Shown here: positions 26,960 through 35,239 of the stretch, one piece after another
How the letters are laid out: each line of letters begins with the position of its first letter
How positions within the stretch are numbered: position 1 is the stretch's first letter
Source: Actinacidiphila yanglinensis
GTDB lineage: Bacteria > Actinomycetota > Actinomycetes > Streptomycetales > Streptomycetaceae
Assembly: GCF_900107965.1 (NCBI RefSeq)
Contig: NZ_FNVU01000002.1
Span: forward strand, 1 to 64,000
Reading direction: 5' to 3'
DNA length: 64,000 bases
Notes under the pieces: generated by a model
Databases searched by the model: none
Seen by the model: the letters and a program-made list of their open reading frames with translations, nothing else
What the model was told of the DNA's origin: nothing
Program-made: the position numbers and the translations under genes

Positions 26960-27075
26960 CGTGCGGCCATTCTCCCGCGCCGTCTCCTACCGTCCGGTGC
27001 GTGTCGGCCCTCCTACGGTTGGCGGTCCCGCGGCGGCCACCACCGGCAGGCCGCCCGCACCCTCAGGAGCACACG

Positions 27076-27750
27076 ATGAGGATCGGAATTCTCGGCACCG
27101 GCGTCCTGGCCACCGCCCTCGGCACGGCCTGGGTACGGGCCGGACGCGACGTGGTGGTGGGCGGCCGCTCTCCGGAGAAGGCCGCGGCGGCGGCAACCGC
27201 CATGGCGGGCGCGGCCGGTACGGCCGAGGGCGGCGGCACGGCCCGCGCGGCCGGCAGCCCCGGCGAGGCGGTCGCCGGACGCGACGCCGTCCTGCTCGCC
27301 GTCCCCTGGGCCGGCGTGGCGGACGTCCTGCGCGCGGCCGGCGCCGGCGGCGGCTCGCTGGCCGGTACCGCCCTGATCGACCCGGTCAACGCGGTCGACC
27401 ACGGCATCGGCGAACACCTGGTCGCCGACGGCCGCGCCGCCGCCGAGCACGTCGCGGACCTCGCCCCGGGGGCGCACGTGGTCAAGGCGTTCCACCTCTT
27501 CCCCGCCGGTCACTGGGCGCAGGGCCGCGAACCGGTCACCGTGCCGCTGGCCGGGGACGACGAGGCGGCCCTGCGCACCGTGGCCGATCTGGTCCGCGCG
27601 GCGGGCGCCGACCCCGTCACCGTCGGACCGCTGCGCCGCGCCCGCCAGTTGGAGGAGGTGGCCGGTCTCGTCATCGCCCTGGTCTTCGCCGGGCACGACC
27701 CGAACGCGGCGATCCCGCGGGTGCCGTCCCGCCCGACCGGACGGGCCTGA
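27076..27750 (+). CDS. NAD(P)-binding oxidoreductase (F420H2:NADP oxidoreductase-like)
   Basis: 224 residues beginning with the Rossmann loop MRIGILGTGVLATALGTAWVRAG and phosphate-binding VVVGGRSPEKA, which suggests NADP. VVKAFHLFPAGHW matches the KAFNT-like motif of the F420-dependent NADP reductase family, here altered. ATG at 27076 after CAGGAG. The HxlR gene is divergent. Specific substrate not known. Confidence 0.85.
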   Translation: MRIGILGTGVLATALGTAWVRAGRDVVVGGRSPEKAAAAATAMAGAAGTAEGGGTARAAGSPGEAVAGRDAVLLAVPWAGVADVLRAAGAGGGSLAGTALIDPVNAVDHGIGEHLVADGRAAAEHVADLAPGAHVVKAFHLFPAGHWAQGREPVTVPLAGDDEAALRTVADLVRAAGADPVTVGPLRRARQLEEVAGLVIALVFAGHDPNAAIPRVPSRPTGRA

Positions 27751-27837
27751 GCCCCCGCGTCCGGATACCGGGGCGCGCGGTCCGGTGCGGCGGCGTCCGC
27801 CGTCCGGCCGCGCCCCCCGGCGGCTACGCTCGGCGGC

Positions 27838-29004
27838 ATGAACAACAGCCCTCACTCCCCGCGTGCGCACCAGCACTTCGAGACCCTGGCGATCCACGCC
27901 GGACAGCCGGCCGACGCGCAGACCGGTGCGGTGGTCACGCCGATCTACCAGGTGTCGACGTACAAGCAGGACGGCGTCGGCGGACTGCGCGGCGGGTACG
28001 AGTACAGCCGCTCGGCCAACCCGACCCGTACCGCGCTCGAAGAGAACCTCGCGGCGCTCGAAGGCGGCAGCCGCGGCCTCGCCTTCGCCTCCGGCCTGGC
28101 GGCGGAGGACTGCCTGCTGCGGACCGTGCTGACGCCGGGCGACCACGTGGTCATCCCCAACGACGCCTACGGCGGCACCTTCCGGCTGTTCGCGAAGGTC
28201 GCCGAGCGGTGGGGCGTGCAGTGGTCGGTCGCCGACACCTCCGACGTGCAGGCGGTGCGCGACGCGGTACGGCCGCAGACGAAGCTGATCTGGGTGGAGA
28301 CGCCGTCCAACCCGCTGCTCGGCATCACCGACATCGCCGCGCTCGCCGGGGTGGCCCGCCAGGCCGGGGTGCGGCTCGTGGTGGACAACACCTTCGCCAG
28401 CCCCTACCTCCAGCAGCCGCTGGCCCTGGGCGCGGACGTGGTGGTGCACTCCATGACCAAGTACATGGGCGGGCACTCCGACGTGGTCGGCGGCGCGCTG
28501 GTCACCTCCGACGCCGAACTCGGCGAGGAACTGGCGTACCACCAGAACGCGATGGGTGCCGTCGCCGGGCCGTTCGACGCCTGGCTGGTCATGCGCGGCA
28601 TCAAGACGCTCGCGGTGCGGATGGACCGGCACAGCAGCAACGCCGGGCGGATCGCGGAGATGCTCAGCGGCCACGCGAAGGTCACCCGCGTCTACTACCC
28701 CGGGCTGACCTCGCACCCCGGGCATGAGATCGCGGCGAAGCAGATGCGTGACTTCGGCGGGATGGTGTCCTTCCAGGTGGCCGGTGGGGAGGAGGCGGCG
28801 GTGGCGGTCTGCGACCGCGCGCAGCTCTTCACCCTCGGCGAGTCCCTCGGGGGCGTCGAGTCCCTCATCGAGCACCCGGGCCGGATGACGCATGCGTCGG
28901 TCGCCGGGTCGGCGTTGGAGGTTCCCGCGGATCTCGTGCGGATCTCCGTGGGGATCGAGGCGGTGGACGACCTCATGGAGGACCTTCGCTCGGCGCTGGC
29001 CTGA
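27838..29004 (+). CDS. metB: Cystathionine gamma-synthase (PLP)
   Basis: 388 residues. PLP enzyme of the trans-sulfuration group that joins O-acyl-homoserine with cysteine. Signatures: ETLAIHAGQ (start), YEYSRSANPTRTALEENLAALEGG, VVDNTFASPYLQQPL, and HSMTKYMGGHSDVVGG with the PLP lysine. ESLGGVESLIEHPGRMTHAS and the final VRISVGIEAVDDL complete the domain. Position matches S. coelicolor SCO4958. Cystathionine gamma-lyase has nearly the same motifs, so beta- versus gamma-chemistry rests on context. Confidence 0.92.
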   Translation: MNNSPHSPRAHQHFETLAIHAGQPADAQTGAVVTPIYQVSTYKQDGVGGLRGGYEYSRSANPTRTALEENLAALEGGSRGLAFASGLAAEDCLLRTVLTPGDHVVIPNDAYGGTFRLFAKVAERWGVQWSVADTSDVQAVRDAVRPQTKLIWVETPSNPLLGITDIAALAGVARQAGVRLVVDNTFASPYLQQPLALGADVVVHSMTKYMGGHSDVVGGALVTSDAELGEELAYHQNAMGAVAGPFDAWLVMRGIKTLAVRMDRHSSNAGRIAEMLSGHAKVTRVYYPGLTSHPGHEIAAKQMRDFGGMVSFQVAGGEEAAVAVCDRAQLFTLGESLGGVESLIEHPGRMTHASVAGSALEVPADLVRISVGIEAVDDLMEDLRSALA

Positions 29005-29007
29005 GCG

Positions 29008-29495
29008 GACCCCCCGGGCTGCCCCATCCTGCCGGTTTCGGGACCACCTGCCGGTGGGTGGTTGCCCGCGCAGTTCCCCGCGCCCCTGTCCCTTCGGGGT
29101 GGGTGGTGCGGCCGGTTCCGGGACCACCTGCCGGTGGGTGGTTGCCCGCGCAGTTCCCCGCGCCCCTGTCCCTTCGGGGTGGGTGGTGCGGCCGGTTCCG
29201 GGACCGCCTGCCGGTGGGTGGTTGCCCGCGCAGTTCCCCGCGCCCCTTACCCCAGGGGGGGCCGGTCCTGACCGTGACGGGACCTTGCAGTCCGGCTGTG
29301 GTTGCTCGCGCAGTTCCCCGCGCCCCTTGGTGGGTGCCCTCTTTTCGCGGAGGGCCCGCACCCATCCAGGGGTGTGGGCGCTCTTTTCGCGGAGGGAGCC
29401 GCACATACCAGGGGCGCGGGGAACTGCGCGACAAGCCACCGCGGACCGCAAGGTCCCGTAATACCGGGGACGGGGCACCCTGGAGGGTCAGGCGG
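29008..29495. repeat. MITE-like extragenic repeat, copy 3, with 80-bp tandem units
   Basis: Gene-free block after metB. An 80-base unit starts at 29032, 29112 and 29192 (CCGGTTTCGGGACC, then CCGGTTCCGGGACC twice) with nearly identical sequence including GTTGCCCGCGCAGTTCCCCG and CCCTTCGGGGTGGG. A diverged fourth core follows (GTTGCTCGCGCAGTTCCCCG, about 29300-29320), two CTCTTTTCGCGGAGGG copies (29339-29354 and 29381-29396) and an inverted core (29411-29440). The left end GGGCTGCCCCATCCTGCCGG (29018-29037) and the right end (CGGGGCACCC about 29474-29483) are inverted repeats like those of copy 1. The right end slightly overlaps the anti-sigma-like gene end. Confidence 0.82.
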
Positions 29496-29691
29496 CAAGC
29501 ACGAGCGCTGTCGTCGCGGCGGCGAGGAGGAGAAGGCAGAGGGCGTAGCGGACCACGCGGCGGTGGAGCAGGAGGCGGCGCCCCCCTCGCACCGCACGCG
29601 CGGCCAGATCCGCGGGCAGCAGCGGATGCGGCGTGTCGAGGAGCCGCCGCACCTCGTCCTCACGCCGGTTCGGCGGCAGCCCGCTACTCAC
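29488..29691 (-). CDS. Small membrane protein coupled to sigma factor (possible anti-sigma)
   Basis: 67 residues: a charged N-terminal half (PPNRREDEVRRLLDTPHPLLPADLAARAVRGGRRL) and one C-terminal membrane helix (YALCLLLLAAATTALVLAA). GTG at 29691 overlaps the TGA stop of the sigma factor gene (GTGA), so translation is coupled. A single-helix protein right after an ECF-type sigma gene suggests membrane sequestration of the sigma factor. There is no zinc-binding HxxxCxxC motif. Confidence 0.78.
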   Translation of the reverse strand: MSSGLPPNRREDEVRRLLDTPHPLLPADLAARAVRGGRRLLLHRRVVRYALCLLLLAAATTALVLAA

Positions 29692-30185
29692 GGCCCGACC
29701 GCCCAGGTCGCCCGCGGGCGCGGACGCGGGGACCCGGGCGGCGGTGCGGGCCGGCTCCGCAACGTCGCCCCGCCCCGCGCGGCGATCGCCGCGACCCGCT
29801 CCCTCGCCATGCCGAGCAGCGCCGCGGTCTGCTCCTCGCCGATCCCCTCGAAGTACCGCATGGTGACGATGAGCCGCTCCTGCGCGGTGAGCCCGTCGAG
29901 GAGCCCGCCGCGCGGGTGGTACCACCAGGGCCGGTAGGCGTACCGCACGAACAGCTCGCAACGCGCCCACTGGTACGGGTCGTCGCCGTCGAGCCGCAGC
30001 CATGCGGCGTAGAGCCGGGCGAGCGCCGTGCCGAGCAGCCGGTCGGCGTCCTCGGGATCGCCCGCCAGGAGGGTGGCGGAATGGAGCAGGCGCCCGCCCG
30101 CACCCGCGACGAACGCCGCGAACTCGGCGTCCCGGCGGGTTTCCGCAGCCGCCCGGCGCTTGCCCACGCGGCCATGGGACGGCAC
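29688..30185 (-). CDS. SigE-family (ECF-like) RNA polymerase sigma factor
   Basis: About 165 residues. The sigma-2 region reads RDAEFAAFVAGAGGRLLHSATLLAGDPEDADRLLGTALARLYAAW and sigma-4 LTAQERLIVTMRYFEGIGEEQTAALLGMARERVAAIAARG. The end of region 2 is short and unusual for DNA melting (WARCELFVRYAYRPWWYHP). Start codon uncertain: TTG 30203, GTG 30185 and GTG 30167 are in frame and no strong ribosome site marks one; 30185 is used. The downstream membrane gene overlaps by four bases. Confidence 0.8.
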   Translation of the reverse strand: MPSHGRVGKRRAAAETRRDAEFAAFVAGAGGRLLHSATLLAGDPEDADRLLGTALARLYAAWLRLDGDDPYQWARCELFVRYAYRPWWYHPRGGLLDGLTAQERLIVTMRYFEGIGEEQTAALLGMARERVAAIAARGGATLRSRPAPPPGSPRPRPRATWAVGP

Positions 30186-30260
30186 CCCCGGGTCCCAGGT
30201 CAAGACTCGTGCGTGACCCGGGTCACACCCGGGCGGACCGGCGTGCGGCCCGCCCCGATG

Positions 30261-30773
30261 TCAGCGGCCGATGACACCTTCCCGGTGGTCCCGCTCGTCG
30301 CGCTGGCCGAGCCCCGAGTGCCAGTCGGCGAGCGCGGTGTTGAAGCGGACCAGCAACTCCGTGAACAGCTCCCGCTCCCGCGGCGACCAGTCCCCGGTCA
30401 CCTCTGCCATCAACTGCCGCCGGGAGTCGCGGACCTCGTCCAGCCGGCCGCGCCCGCGCGGGGACAGCGCCAGGACGACCGCGCGGCCGTCCTCGGGGTG
30501 CGACGTGCGCTTGACCAGGCCGGTGTCGACGAGGGGCGCGACCTGGCGGGTGACCGTGGAGGAGTCGATGCCCATCGCCTCGGCGAGTGCCTTGACGCCC
30601 ATCGGGCCCTCGTGGTCGAGCCGGTTGAGCAGGAGATAGGCGGCGCGGTCCATGGAGTTGCGTGCCTTGCCGACCCCGCCGAGCCGGGTCTGTTCGGCGC
30701 GGCGGGCGAAGAGGGCGACCTGGTGCTGGAGGCTCTCAAGGAGTTCGGTCGAGGTCTCCGGAGGGTTGGACAT
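30261..30773 (-). CDS. MarR-family transcriptional regulator
   Basis: 170 residues. Winged helix with dimer helices at both ends: RAAYLLLNRLDHEGPMGVKALAEAMGIDSSTVTRQVAPLVDTGLVKRTSHPEDGRAVVLALSPRG, where SSTVTRQV is the recognition helix and DGRAVVLALSPRG the wing. ATG at 30773 with GAAGG just before. Divergent from ilvA, about 200 bases between starts. Target unknown. A role in stress or aromatic sensing is general for the family. Confidence 0.91.
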   Translation of the reverse strand: MSNPPETSTELLESLQHQVALFARRAEQTRLGGVGKARNSMDRAAYLLLNRLDHEGPMGVKALAEAMGIDSSTVTRQVAPLVDTGLVKRTSHPEDGRAVVLALSPRGRGRLDEVRDSRRQLMAEVTGDWSPRERELFTELLVRFNTALADWHSGLGQRDERDHREGVIGR

Positions 30774-30970
30774 GACCTTCAAGCTCGCGTTCTGTCGGTC
30801 CGGTGAGGGTTCCGGTGGAGGTGCGGGTACGGATGGGCGACGATGACCGCGCGGGGACGGCGGGAAGTTGGGAGAAGAGTACGCGGCTGCGGTGGGCGCG
30901 GGGTGCTTCTGCCGACTTCGTGGACAAACCGTTGGCCCGGATCGTGGAGGCGGGCTGCGAGACTGGGCGC

Positions 30971-32191
30971 ATGGACAACAAGCGGTCCCAGTCGGTCACC
31001 CTCGATGACGTGCGCGGAGCGCACAAGATGCTGTCCGGGGTCGCGCGGATCACTGCCATGGAGACCTCCCGCCACTTGTCGTCGCTGGTCGGAGCACCGG
31101 TGCACCTGAAGTGCGAGAACCTCCAGCGCACCGGGTCGTTCAAGATCCGCGGCGCGTACGTGCGGATCGCCGGGCTGACCCCGGAGCAGCGGGCCGCCGG
31201 CGTGGTGGCGGCCAGTGCCGGCAACCACGCGCAGGGCGTGGCGCTCGCGGCGTCCCTGCTGGGCGTGCGCTCGACGGTGTTCATGCCGGTGGGCGCCCCG
31301 CTGCCGAAGATCGCCGCGACCCGTGACTACGGCGCCGAGGTCCGGCTGCACGGCGCGGTCGTGGACGAGACGCTGCAGGCGGCGATCGGGTACGCGGAGC
31401 AGACCGGCGCGGTCTTCATCCACCCCTTCGACCACCCGGACATCATCGCCGGTCAGGGCACGGTCGCCCTGGAGATCCTGGAGCAGTGCCCCGAGGTGCG
31501 GACCATCGTGGTCGGCACCGGCGGTGGCGGCCTGGTGGCGGGGATGGCGGTCGCGGTCAAGGCGCTGCGGCCGGACGTGCGGATCGTCGGGGTGCAGGCG
31601 GCGGGCGCGGCGGCGTATCCGCTCTCGCTCGCGGCCGGCCGGCCGATAGCGCTGGACCCGGTGTCGACCATGGCCGACGGCATCATGGTCGGCCGCCCGG
31701 GAGACGTACCGTTCGGGCTGGTCAAGGAGTTGGTCGACGACGTGGTGACGGTCTCCGAGGACGACCTGTCCTCGGCGCTGCTGCTGTGCCTGGAGCGCGC
31801 GAAGCTGGTGGTCGAGCCGGCCGGGGCCAGTTCGGTGGCGGCGCTGCTGGCGGCGCCCCGGTCGTTCGAGGGGCCGGTGGTCGCGGTGCTGTCGGGCGGC
31901 AACGTCGATCCGCTGCTGCTGCAGCGCATCCTGCGGCACGGCATGTCGGCGGCGGGCCGCTACCTGTCGTTGCGGCTGCGGCTCACCGATCGCCCCGGCG
32001 CCCTGGCGACGCTCATGGCCGTGCTGTCGGAGGCCGACGCCAACGTGCTCGACGTCAGCCACATGCGCACCGATCCGCGGCTCGGGCTCACCGAGGCCGA
32101 GGTCGAGGTGCACCTGGAGACGAAGGGGCCCGAACACCGCGGTGCGGTCGCGGCCGCGCTGGAGAAGGCCGGCTACACGGTGATCGGCTGA
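30971..32191 (+). CDS. ilvA: Threonine ammonia-lyase (threonine dehydratase)
   Basis: 406 residues. PLP enzyme that turns L-threonine into 2-ketobutyrate, for isoleucine synthesis. The PLP lysine lies in ENLQRTGSFKIRGAY, the phosphate-binding GTGGGGLVAGM follows, and ASAGNHAQGVALAAS binds substrate. A C-terminal ACT domain (about 325-406, LRLRLTDRPGALATLMAVL) resembles the single-ACT class, closer to catabolic or serine/threonine dehydratases than to two-ACT IlvA. The ATG at 30971 starts at the conserved block; the earlier open frame has no support. Matches SCO4962 in gene order. Confidence 0.94.
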   Translation: MDNKRSQSVTLDDVRGAHKMLSGVARITAMETSRHLSSLVGAPVHLKCENLQRTGSFKIRGAYVRIAGLTPEQRAAGVVAASAGNHAQGVALAASLLGVRSTVFMPVGAPLPKIAATRDYGAEVRLHGAVVDETLQAAIGYAEQTGAVFIHPFDHPDIIAGQGTVALEILEQCPEVRTIVVGTGGGGLVAGMAVAVKALRPDVRIVGVQAAGAAAYPLSLAAGRPIALDPVSTMADGIMVGRPGDVPFGLVKELVDDVVTVSEDDLSSALLLCLERAKLVVEPAGASSVAALLAAPRSFEGPVVAVLSGGNVDPLLLQRILRHGMSAAGRYLSLRLRLTDRPGALATLMAVLSEADANVLDVSHMRTDPRLGLTEAEVEVHLETKGPEHRGAVAAALEKAGYTVIG

Positions 32192-32219
32192 GCCGGGACG
32201 AGGGTATGGGAAAAACCGG

Positions 32220-32265
32220 TTGACGCGATATATCGCGTCTGGCATGCTCGCGGACTATCGCGAGC
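32220..32265 (+). promoter_or_regulatory. Promoter with 18-bp palindrome before the DrrAB-type exporter
   Basis: TTGACG at 32220-32225 (-35), CATGCT at 32243-32248 (-10), 17-base spacer. The perfect palindrome GACGCGATATATCGCGTC (32222-32239) covers the -35 and spacer. Directly after, GCTCGCG (32246-32252) and CGCGAGC (32259-32265) form a second inverted repeat. PadR-family proteins bind AT-centred sites of this sort, but no regulator gene is adjacent. Confidence 0.7.
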
Positions 32266-32401
32266 TTGCGTCCTCGCGGGAACCCGTGCGCGCGGACCGA
32301 TGAGTTCGGGCCGCCGCAGCGGTCGAACGTGCAGACGCAGCGGGCCCGGCCGCGGAGACGCGGCGGCCGCTCACACAGAAAACCGACGGGAGCGAGAAGA
32401 C

Positions 32402-33478
32402 ATGGCGGGCGCCATCTACGCCGAAGGTCTGGTCAAGACCTTCGGAGACGTCAGGGCACTGGGGGGAGTGGATCTCGACGTGCCGGAGGGCACCGTGCTC
32501 GGCATGCTCGGCCCCAACGGCGCGGGGAAGACCACCGCGGTCCGTGTCCTGACCACCCTGCTCCGCCCCGACAGCGGCAAGGCCGTCGTCGCGGGCATCG
32601 ACGTGCTCAAGCACCCCAACGAGGTCCGCCGGCACATCGGGCTGTCCGGCCAGTTCGCGGCCGTCGACGAGTACCTGACCGGGCGCGAGAACCTCCAGAT
32701 GGTCGCGCAGCTCTACCAGATCGGCGCGAAGCAGGCCAAGGCGCGGGCCGACGAGCTGCTGGAGCGGTTCAACCTCACCGACGCGGCCAACCGCGTCTCC
32801 AAGACCTACTCCGGTGGCATGCGGCGCCGCCTCGACCTGGCCGCGGCGCTCGTGGTCAGCCCGCCGGTGATGTTCATGGACGAACCCACCACCGGGCTCG
32901 ACCCGCGCAACCGGCAGCAGCTGTGGGAGGTCATCCAGGAACTGGTCTCCGGCGGCACCACCCTGCTGCTGACCACGCAGTACCTGGAGGAGGCCGACCA
33001 CCTCGCGCACGACATCTGCGTCATCGACCACGGCCTGGTGATCGCCCGCGGCACCTCCGACGAGCTGAAGGCGCAGACCGGCGGCGAGCGGATCGAGGTC
33101 GTCGCCCACGACCCGGGCCGGATCGAGGACTCCGTGGCGGTCCTCGCCCGGCACGGCAAGGGCGGCCGGGAGGGCATCAGCGTCGAGCGGCACACCCGGA
33201 TGATCACCGTCCCGGTGTCCGGCGGCGCCAAGCTGCTCGCCGAGGTGATCCGCGACCTGGACGCCGAGGGCATCGAGATCGACGACATCGGGCTGCGCCG
33301 CCCCACCCTCGACGACGTGTTCATCTCGCTCACCGGACATGCCGCCGAGGAGCCCGTGGCCGGGTCCGGCGACGACGAGGAGGACCAGGACGGCGGGAAC
33401 GCCGACGGCGCCTCCCGTTCCGGCTCCGGCTCCGGTGACGACCCGCAGGCCGCTTCGTCGAAGGAGAGCGTGAAATGA
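32402..33478 (+). CDS. DrrA-type ABC transporter ATP-binding protein
   Basis: 358 residues. ABC ATPase: Walker A GPNGAGKTTAVRVL (near 35), Q-loop GLSGQFAAVDEYLTGRENL, signature YSGGMRRRLDLAAAL, Walker B PPVMFMDEPTTGLDPR, H-loop TTQYLEEADHLA. The C-terminal DrrA domain includes RRPTLDDVFISLTGH and ends in a Ser/Gly/Asp tail. DrrAB-type pumps export drugs such as daunorubicin. ATG at 32402; the downstream permease overlaps by four bases (ATGA). Confidence 0.94.
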   Translation: MAGAIYAEGLVKTFGDVRALGGVDLDVPEGTVLGMLGPNGAGKTTAVRVLTTLLRPDSGKAVVAGIDVLKHPNEVRRHIGLSGQFAAVDEYLTGRENLQMVAQLYQIGAKQAKARADELLERFNLTDAANRVSKTYSGGMRRRLDLAAALVVSPPVMFMDEPTTGLDPRNRQQLWEVIQELVSGGTTLLLTTQYLEEADHLAHDICVIDHGLVIARGTSDELKAQTGGERIEVVAHDPGRIEDSVAVLARHGKGGREGISVERHTRMITVPVSGGAKLLAEVIRDLDAEGIEIDDIGLRRPTLDDVFISLTGHAAEEPVAGSGDDEEDQDGGNADGASRSGSGSGDDPQAASSKESVK

Positions 33479-34338
33479 GCGCCGTCACCGGCACCCCCGA
33501 GACCTCGCACACCACCCTCGCGCCGACCCCGCGCGGCGGTCCGCTCGGCTCGGTGCACGACTCCCTGGTCGTCGCCAAGCGCAACCTGCTGCGGATGATG
33601 CGCATCCCCGAGGTCATCATCTTCGGCCTCTTCCAGCCGATCATGTTCGTGGTGCTGTTCAGCTACGTCTTCGGCGGGTCGGTCAACGTCGGCGGCTCGT
33701 TCAGCGCCTCGGACTACCGCAACTTCCTGATGGCGGGCATCTTCGCGCAGACCGTCACCTTCGCCACCGCCGGCGCCGGCGCGGGCATCGCCGACGACAT
33801 GCACAAGGGCCTGATCGACCGGTTCCGCTCGCTGCCGATGTCGCGCGGCGCGGTGCTCACCGGCCGTACCCTCGCCGACCTGGTGCAGACCGCGCTGACG
33901 GTCGTCGTGCTCGCCGTCGTCGGCGTGCTGGTCGGGTGGCGGATCCACCACGGCGTGCCCAAGATGTTCGCCGCCTTCGGGCTCCTCCTGCTGCTGGGCT
34001 ACGCCTTCTCCTGGATCGGCGCGCTGATCGGCCTGACCGTGCGCACGCCGGAGGCAGCCACCTCCGGCGGCCTGATCTGGCTCTTCCCGGTCACCTTCGT
34101 GTCCAACGCGTTCGTCTCCCCGGAGAGGATGACGCCCTGGCTGCGGCACGTCGCCGAGTGGAACCCGTTCAGCGCCACCGTGCAGGCGTGCCGGAGCCTG
34201 TTCGGCAACCCGGGCGTGGTCCGCTCCACGGCCTGGCCGATGGAGCACCCCGTGTGGGCCTCGCTGGCCTGGTCGGTGGTCATCGTGGTGGTCTTCCGCA
34301 CCCTCGCGGTGCGCAAGTACCGCTCCGCGACCGCCTAG
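33475..34338 (+). CDS. DrrB-type ABC-2 permease
   Basis: 287 residues with six predicted helices in the ABC-2 fold (near 45-75, 85-110, 130-160, 165-190, 200-220, 250-275). ARNL-like VAKRNLLRMMRIPEVIIFGLFQPIMFVVLF starts the membrane part, ending TLAVRKYRSATA. The start codon overlaps the stop of the ATPase gene, showing translational coupling. A hairpin at 34368-34401 ends the operon. Substrate unknown. Confidence 0.92.
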   Translation: MSAVTGTPETSHTTLAPTPRGGPLGSVHDSLVVAKRNLLRMMRIPEVIIFGLFQPIMFVVLFSYVFGGSVNVGGSFSASDYRNFLMAGIFAQTVTFATAGAGAGIADDMHKGLIDRFRSLPMSRGAVLTGRTLADLVQTALTVVVLAVVGVLVGWRIHHGVPKMFAAFGLLLLLGYAFSWIGALIGLTVRTPEAATSGGLIWLFPVTFVSNAFVSPERMTPWLRHVAEWNPFSATVQACRSLFGNPGVVRSTAWPMEHPVWASLAWSVVIVVVFRTLAVRKYRSATA

Positions 34339-34367
34339 TCACGCTCCCGCGGCGCCGCGGAACGCAG

Positions 34368-34401
34368 GCAGCCCCGGCCGTCACCCGACGGCCGGGGCTG
34401 C
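34368..34401. terminator. Bidirectional terminator between ABC operon and greA
   Basis: GCAGCCCCGGCCGTC (34368-34382) and GACGGCCGGGGCTGC (34387-34401): 15-bp perfect arms with loop ACCC. It lies between two convergent transcription units. Confidence 0.88.
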
Positions 34402-34441
34402 GTGCTGTGTGCACCATCCGCGGAAACGGGGTGCCCCGGGC

Positions 34442-34939
34442 TCAGCCCTGGTACGGCTTGACGTCGAGGACCTTCACCTTGGCCGTCTTGCCGTTCGGCA
34501 GCTCGTACGTGGCGTCCTCGCCCGTCCTCTTGCCGGTCACCCCGCGGCCGAGCGGGGACTGCGGCGAGTACGTGTCGAGGTCGCTGCCGACACCCTCGCG
34601 CGAGCCGAGCAGGAAGGTCATGGTGTCGTCCGGGTCACCGTCGAAAGCGATGGTCACCACCATGCCGGGGGCCACCACGCCGTCGTCGGCCGGCGCCTCG
34701 CCGACCTTCGCGGTCTCCAGGATCTGGTTGAGCTGGCGGATGCGCAGCTCCAGCTTGCCCTGGTCCTCGCGCGCCGCGTGGTAGCCGGCGTTCTCCTTGA
34801 GATCGCCTTCCTGGCGGGCTTCCTCGATCTTGGCGACGATCTCGGCGCGGGCCGGACCAGACAGATGCTCCAGCTCGGACTTGAGCTGGTCGTACGCCGC
34901 CTGGGTGAGCCAGGTGACGTTGTCGCTGGTCTGGGTCAC
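34442..34939 (-). CDS. greA: Transcription elongation factor GreA
   Basis: 165 residues. An N-terminal coiled coil (LTQAAYDQLKSELEHL through EDQGKLELRIRQLNQIL, about 10-75) reaches the polymerase active site and helps cleave backtracked RNA; the tip acidic residues E-E-A-R-Q-E-G-D-L-K-E-N-A are present. The C-terminal FKBP-like globule ends RGVTGKRTGEDATYELPNGKTAKVKVLDVKPYQG. GTG at 34939 after GAGGAGC. Usual length. It stands alone. Confidence 0.96.
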   Translation of the reverse strand: MTQTSDNVTWLTQAAYDQLKSELEHLSGPARAEIVAKIEEARQEGDLKENAGYHAAREDQGKLELRIRQLNQILETAKVGEAPADDGVVAPGMVVTIAFDGDPDDTMTFLLGSREGVGSDLDTYSPQSPLGRGVTGKRTGEDATYELPNGKTAKVKVLDVKPYQG

Positions 34940-35047
34940 AGGTGCTCCTCGTCGGTACTGTCGTGCGGTATGCGTATGCCTGTCCCTTCCCGGTGAACAA
35001 GTGCATTGCCACCCGGCACAGGGACGAAACCACGAGCCTAACAATTC

Positions 35048-35078
35048 CTGACCCTCCAGGCTGCCTCGTCCTGCCCGA
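35048..35078. repeat. Solo end of the MITE-like repeat
   Basis: CCTGACCCTCCAGGCTGCCT (beginning near 35048) and CGTCCTGCC repeat the outer right end of copy 3 read in reverse (CCTGACCCTCCAGGGTGCCC, CGTCC). It lies in the greA upstream region without any internal module, so it is a solo or deleted copy of the element end. Confidence 0.5.
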
Positions 35079-35183
35079 CCGGGGCCAGTGCCGCGAGCCG
35101 TCCCCCCGTCCGGCCCGGTGGCTTCCGCGGCCACGGATCGGACCGACATGTTCCGGCGACCCGGGACGGATACGGGGAGAACC

Positions 35184-35197
35184 ACCGCATATGCGGT
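35184..35197. promoter_or_regulatory. Perfect 14-bp palindrome upstream of a membrane-protein gene
   Basis: ACCGCATATGCGGT, 43 bases before the GTG at 35240, in a 300-base region between greA and this gene. A candidate operator; nothing else supports a specific regulator. Confidence 0.45.
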
Positions 35198-35239
35198 TAC
35201 ATCGTGCGAAGCGACGACTCCGCGCGAAGGGCGGGCAGC

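Noticed and set aside
29032..29250. CRISPR array in the 80-bp repeats
   Set aside because: The repeat is continuous over 80 bases without variable spacers; no cas genes.
27013..29478. 821-codon minus-strand frame across metB and the repeat block
   Set aside because: Repetitive translation of the repeat (RELREQPQ-like) and antisense of metB.
29058..30806. 582-codon plus-strand frame through the repeat and sigma gene
   Set aside because: Repeat-derived peptide followed by antisense of the sigma and MarR genes.
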